Positions 59,301-64,000 of a stretch of DNA of 64,000 bases are shown here, in pieces; position 1 is the stretch's first letter; the number at the start of each line of letters is the position of its first letter. Under the pieces are notes generated by a model, which had not been told where the DNA came from, ran no database searches, and worked only from the letters and a program-made list of their open reading frames with translations. The position numbers were made by a program, and so were the translations under genes. The DNA comes from Cristatella mucedo (Eukaryota; Bryozoa; Phylactolaemata; Cristatellidae). The DNA lies in assembly GCA_009760855.2 (NCBI GenBank), contig WPIO01000007.1:10480001-10544000 (forward strand), in the 5' to 3' direction.

Positions 59301-60599
59301 TTTTACTAGGCTGTTATTAAGTTAACATGCTTTTGCTAGTAAATGCATCCGTTTTGGCAAGCTTATTTAACACGCCAATAACTTATAGTTTAGGTGTTTC
59401 TCGTCTGTCAGAAAATTATTAGGGGCTATTGACCTAGTCGGTTATCTGCCGATTAGGTACCTTTTAACTGCTTGTACGCACTCACTATTTGCTTTCAGCT
59501 TAACGAATGCCAGATTAAAGTCGCGTAGTCACTAATGCTCGTAGTTACTATTGCTAAGGTCTTTTTTATCCTTCCGATTAGGTTAAGATGAATGGCTGCC
59601 ATCAGTGACTCTCCTTTTCTTATGGTGATAGTGGGAACAATATGGGGCAAAGTTTATTTCCTTCCTGCTCACTGAGGTATCCTCTATTCCTGCTGCAGCG
59701 TAATTTGCTGATAAATTTGGATTATACAATAAGGGGTATGCATTTTTAGGTTTAGATTTCCTTATTTAACTGAATTTGGTCCGTCGATGTTTTGCTGAAT
59801 GCACTAATTACAAAACTATATCAAGTAACTAGCGCATGCCCGCGAAAAATAAAAAATCACTGGTATTCTAAATTCTTACAAAATTGAAGGCCATGAAATT
59901 AGCGTACGGTTGCAAAAAGCCTCAGCCGCAAAGACTCACCGACTGATAGACCATCGCTAAGGCTGACTGGCCTGGTCAGGCTCTTAATTTATATCCATTA
60001 CCTTGGGGATAATCTCTGCAGCATTTACATACGCAATTAAAAAATGACCTGATCAAAAGCTTACTAATCACTATTTATAAGTTAGTTTACGATTCAATGT
60101 TCGATCTCAGCTATGTGAGTGCATGCTGTAGCAACATGTAGAAATAAGAAAATTATCTCCCGATATACTTGACGCGACACTCATCATAGCTGCACCATTG
60201 CTATAGTACTTCACATATCACTAAAGGTAAAACGTAATTGAGACCTCAGTGACTCGTGTTACGGAATCTCGACCGGACATATGAAACCCCGATATTCAAA
60301 ATTATTCAGGTAGGTACTGCTGCATTTATAAGTCACAGCATCTCTGCTACTGTGGATGAATAAAGCTCCCTAGTAATGACGGAAGTATTCTAATATACGT
60401 AGAGGTTTTCCTAAAGAAGGAGACTCATTCCTCATCAGAATGAATCAAAAAAATATGCCCAACAACACATTTAAACTTCGAAATTGCAACCATGCTGCAC
60501 TGGCTCTATAAACATTGCTTTTAGTGTTTACTAATCTAATTGTGAAAAAGGCACTGAGCTCAGGGGTAGCACACCTGATGCTCACACGTTACGGCCCAG
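59301..60599. other. AT-rich intergenic, nothing recognised
   Basis: No ORF, repeat or RNA gene recognised. Confidence 0.5.
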
Positions 60600-61216
60600 G
60601 CATTGGATTCAAGAAAGCTCGACAAGCAGTTAAGTGTCTTCTACCTTCACACGACTTTTTGCCGACCTGCACTGGCTACCAGTCAAGCAACGGATCGGCT
60701 TCAAGCTTTCGTCGCTTACTTTTACGTCCCTTCATTCTTTGGCTCCAGCCTACCTATCAGATCTACTCCCCCACCAGGCCAAGCATCGTACCACCCGCTT
60801 TTCTGAAACTAACTCTTTACCAATACCTCGTGCAAACCTCAAATCCTTTGGAGACCGTGCATTTCGTTCGTATGCTCTCAAAGCCTGAAACTCACTCCCG
60901 ACTTGCGTCACGACATCCCCTGACTTGACCACATTTAAAAAGAAATTTAAAATGCACCTATTTATGACAGCATTTAATGGGTCCCTATGATTCGTCCTTC
61001 ATGTGCTGATGCGTGCTGACACTGTGCATGCTGCCACTAACCACATTTGCATGCTGACCCTGTGCATGTCACCCATAACCATGTTATTCTTGTGGCTTAT
61101 CAAGCATGACACCACTCAACATTCGATCGCGTTTCCTTTGCGGCAAATGTAAAGCGCCTAGAAAGAGATCGAGTTCTCTGAGGGCGCTTTATGAAGTGTA
61201 TTATTATTGTTATTAT
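60600..61216 (+). mobile_element. L2-A LINE 3' end, well preserved
   Basis: RT C-terminal region (DLHWLPVKQRIGFKLSSLTF, APAYLSDLLPHQ, FGDRAFRSYALKA), then 3' UTR with GCATGCTGCCACTAACCACA blocks, intact hairpin (AAAGCGCCTAGAAAGAGATC, TTCTCTGAGGGCGCTTT) and TTATTATTGTTATTATT tail. One frame stays open over about 80 codons. Confidence 0.87.
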
Positions 61217-62189
61217 TCTGAACTATATTAATATGTTTGCTAAATCTGATGGGGAGACGGCAATCGAAAAGATCAGAGAAGCTGACCGCACAGTGTATTG
61301 GAATTTTTGGAAACGCTACCCCTAAAAGGTAGTAAAGGTCGATGACCTTTCATAATGAGATTTCCGCCGGCCGCTTTCGCCTCAATGTATTTGTTTGCGA
61401 CGTTTCTTTACGCTGGTGAGCTAACTATTGCTCGTACCAGCGATCGGGCTTCTTATAAAATACTGAACTTCTTGGGGAAGACACACAAATTTAGGTTGAG
61501 CAGAGGTCCATGCCCTGAGGCCCTAGCAATTACCCCACCTAGGAGTACTCTGCTTGTCATAGTCGAGCAATGAACGCATTGCGAAATCCGTATACTGCTA
61601 GATAGTCATTGACTAGTGACAATTAACTGGACATCAAATTTGGAAGCTTTCTTAAAAAGGATGAATTAAATGACCTTAGGCCCGTTTTGAAACTTCAACA
61701 TTAGAGCTCAAATGCATTGTGACTGCCATGGAAATAGAAATCTTTTTACGCTGCTCGTATAGACACGATAAGAGCAATTGCCACAAAAGTTGCCTAATGC
61801 ACTGCTCAAATTCTTGCTCAACCAGGCTGCTCGATCACATTCACGATACTGAGAGACTGCACCAAGGCAAGATGTATGCAATCTGTTGGTACATCGTCGC
61901 TGTGAGGGCAACATGATCGGATTTGCACGAGCACATTGAAAGCTATGAGCTGTTTGAGAAGTTAAGTTTGGTAGCTGCTGCATGTGGCAGAATGAAGATA
62001 GTGTTTGTGTGTCGGATATGGTCTCTAGTCGGCAACGACAGCAGGCCTAATGGTTTCAGCTTGGTACCCAATTTGCAGTTGTAACATACCTACTCGTTTA
62101 CAGTGTAGAAACACCGCAATTTATTCCGACGAGCTCAGAAAAAATTTAAAACTAGGAAGGCTTAAAAGCCCTGTTTTTTAGTGCCTAAT
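61217..62189. other. Intergenic, nothing recognised
   Basis: No supported feature. Confidence 0.45.
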
Positions 62190-62194
62190 GAAAA

Positions 62195-62245
62195 GTCGTG
62201 TCGATAGCTCAATCGGTAGAGTACCGGACCTGCAGCCCAGAAGCT
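62195..62245 (+). repeat. tRNA-like 5' half (SINE remnant)
   Basis: TAGCTCAATCGGTAGAGTAC is a good tRNA D-arm/A-box and is followed by a partial anticodon arm. No T-arm or B-box follows, so this is not a functional tRNA gene; it is likely the head of a third tRNA-derived SINE family. Confidence 0.5.
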
Positions 62246-62275
62246 GCATACTCCGTGGAGTGGAGTATCATACTC

Positions 62276-62296
62276 AGTGGAGTATTATACTCCACT
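62276..62296. repeat. Perfect 10-bp inverted repeat
   Basis: AGTGGAGTAT and ATACTCCACT separated by one base, preceded by further GGAGTATCATACTC. It starts 31 bp after the tRNA-like remnant. Confidence 0.85.
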
Positions 62297-62749
62297 CAAG
62301 GAAACGTTGTTTAGTCAGCACTAAGACCCAGAGAAGAGATCCTTTCAATGCTTATTTTGAAATTAGCCAACACTAACTAAAGCCGCCAAATTCGAATTGA
62401 AATATGCTCAAACCCATGAAGAGCGGTTCAACTGGGCCACAAAGATTCTCTCCTACGCAGGTCTCCTGCTAAATTTTCCTGCAGAGTGGCCAAGGTCTTG
62501 AGAATTTCCGTGTGACCAACGGGTGCTATCTGCCGTGTTTGCTCCTCCGTCAACTTTTACTGGTAGAAAAACTAGTTTTCCATGTCCTGTTGAACTATCA
62601 CTTTGTGTAATACTCGGGGCATGCCTTTCCAGAAGTGACCCTCATGAGAAAGCTCATATTCAAGATTCAACACTCTATCGGAAAAAGCGACGCCTGATCA
62701 AGAGAACTTGAATAGCCCCTACCAAGTTCCCATTCTACCGCTAGGAATA

Positions 62750-62815
62750 ATAAACATCTAAATAGTGCCTTCAGAGAACTAAACCTCTTTTTAGGCAATT
62801 AACAGATGGTGTAAA
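62750..62815 (-). mobile_element. L2-A/SINE-B type 3' hairpin remnant
   Basis: ATAGTGCCTTCAGAGAACTA and CCTCTTTTTAGGCAATTAAC form a decayed terminal hairpin. The rest of the element is not recognisable. Confidence 0.5.
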
Positions 62816-64000
62816 GATGCTCTTTCTTCTTTCAATAAAATCCACATCAGACCAAGCGAGGGTAAAGGCATTCTGAGTAGGCGTTGCTTCACGGATCATC
62901 ACAGAGCAGCTCTGCCTACATTTAAATATGCATTGCACTCACCTTTGTAAAAGAATCAGTCTGCTGTTCATTCATGTACTTGTACATTGTGAATTAATCT
63001 TATACATGCAAGTGTTTGCTTCCGAGCCTTCGGGATTCGAAAAGGAATAAATAAATAATTTACATGCATGAGTTTTCTTTTACTTAAATCTGTAGTACTC
63101 ACCGCCAACGCCTTTTTCACTGCAATGGAGGCCACATCTCAACCATCCCAGACTTTGAATAATCTAGCTGGGCTATTTACTTAGACAGTTTGTGATTTGA
63201 CTACTCTAAATGACTATGATCATTGCAAGATGCGGAACGCACAAGCACTAATGTATCGCTAGGTTTTCGAATGCCATAACCGCTACTTGGCATGTCTAAT
63301 TGGTTGAATATGACGCACTCTTCCGCAGGATGGGCCTCCATGTGGAATTTTAAGCGATAGCTTCTTGACGTATGACGTATGAACTCCATTCGGCAAGCAG
63401 ATGCTTAGAGAAGATACATTTTAACTGCTTTATCTCTGTTCCTTTAAAGCTTATTCTTTTTTTATAAATTTGTGTGCCTCATAATTGAATCATCAATTTA
63501 AGAGTGTTTAGGCAGTTCCTTCCTCTATCGTGTGAATTGGTATGACTCTTGCCTCACCTTTCTGCTGTTCGCAGGTTCAATTCAATATTAAAATACATTA
63601 TTCTTCTTTCTGTCTATCACTTTGAGGAAATTATAAAGTGCATATAAAACCGGCTGACGGTTGAGCTCCGATCTTGCTCCTATTTGATATATGGCAGAGA
63701 GCTAGAACCTGGCCGGCCATTTCGTTGCTGCTCTGCGTGAGCATTTAGGATGTTAATAACAAAATGCTATTGCCATATAAGTAGTTGTGACAGGTACAAG
63801 CAGGCCGCTCAAAGGCGGCTGTACAGCAACTGCAGATCAGCAGGGTACCCCAGCGAGCGCAGCATCGCGACAAGCCGAGGTCACTGACCTGCGGCCAGAG
63901 GCTAACAAGACGCCACCTCACACTGCTGATGCTGAAGGCTTGGCTGCTGTCGGTCAGGGATTCTACGTAAACTGAAGACTTGGTTGAGGCTCTCTGGCCT
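62816..64000. other. AT-rich intergenic, nothing recognised
   Basis: No supported gene. A weak B-box-like GGTTCAATTC occurs near 63573 without a convincing tRNA fold. Confidence 0.45.

Noticed and set aside
62195-62270. Functional tRNA gene
   Set aside because: D-arm is good, but the anticodon stem does not pair, and there is no T-arm or B-box.
63540-63600. tRNA-like segment with GGTTCAATTC
   Set aside because: Only the B-box-like motif fits; no acceptor or D-arm pairing could be found.

Overview
The window is nuclear DNA of a bilaterian animal, most likely an invertebrate. It has intron-split genes with GT-AG introns, L2-clade LINEs, tRNA-derived SINEs, long dinucleotide repeats, and CpG-dense GC-rich blocks set in AT-rich DNA. 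Nothing in it looks bacterial, viral or organellar. The species cannot be named from the sequence.

One protein-coding gene can be assembled with confidence: follistatin (fst), minus strand, 20760 to 8708, six coding exons. Exon 1 encodes the signal peptide, exon 2 the six-cysteine N-terminal domain, exons 3, 4 and 5 one ten-cysteine follistatin domain each, and exon 6 a C-terminal tail. All five introns are phase 1 with GT-AG ends, every internal coding exon is a multiple of three, and the joined CDS is 1323 nt (440 aa). A CpG-rich block with a TATA-like box and a palindromic pair of CCAAT boxes lies upstream; poly(A) signals lie downstream. Intron 5 is only 120 bp, and its retention would give a shorter 406-aa form, parallel to the vertebrate FST315/FST288 choice.

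Most other recognisable sequence is retrotransposon debris. I separate three L2-type LINE groups. L2-A has a terminal hairpin and an ATT-type tail. L2-B has a different 3' end. L2-C is one divergent copy. There are two tRNA-derived SINE groups, SINE-A and SINE-B. SINE-B carries the same 3' hairpin as L2-A, so L2-A is its likely mobiliser. A complete-length but decayed L2-A (46894-51350) sits inside an L2-B copy and contains two internal tandem duplications. A second L2-A reaching the same 5' end (28637-31464) has lost its RT core and carries two SINE-B copies.

Layout: 1-8.3 kb, intergenic DNA with old LINE/SINE pieces; 8.3-21.4 kb, follistatin with repeats in its introns; 21.4-24.4 kb, upstream flank; 24.4-26.4 kb, a 10-bp minisatellite, SINE-A and a LINE; 26.4-41 kb, AT-rich intergenic DNA with LINE/SINE copies; 41-43.5 kb, a CpG-rich block with a large imperfect inverted repeat; 43.6-51.9 kb, nested LINEs; 52-59.3 kb, GC-rich DNA with scattered repeats and no gene I can support; 59.3-64 kb, AT-rich DNA with one LINE 3' end. 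The long ORFs in the GC-rich blocks are almost all artefacts of composition.
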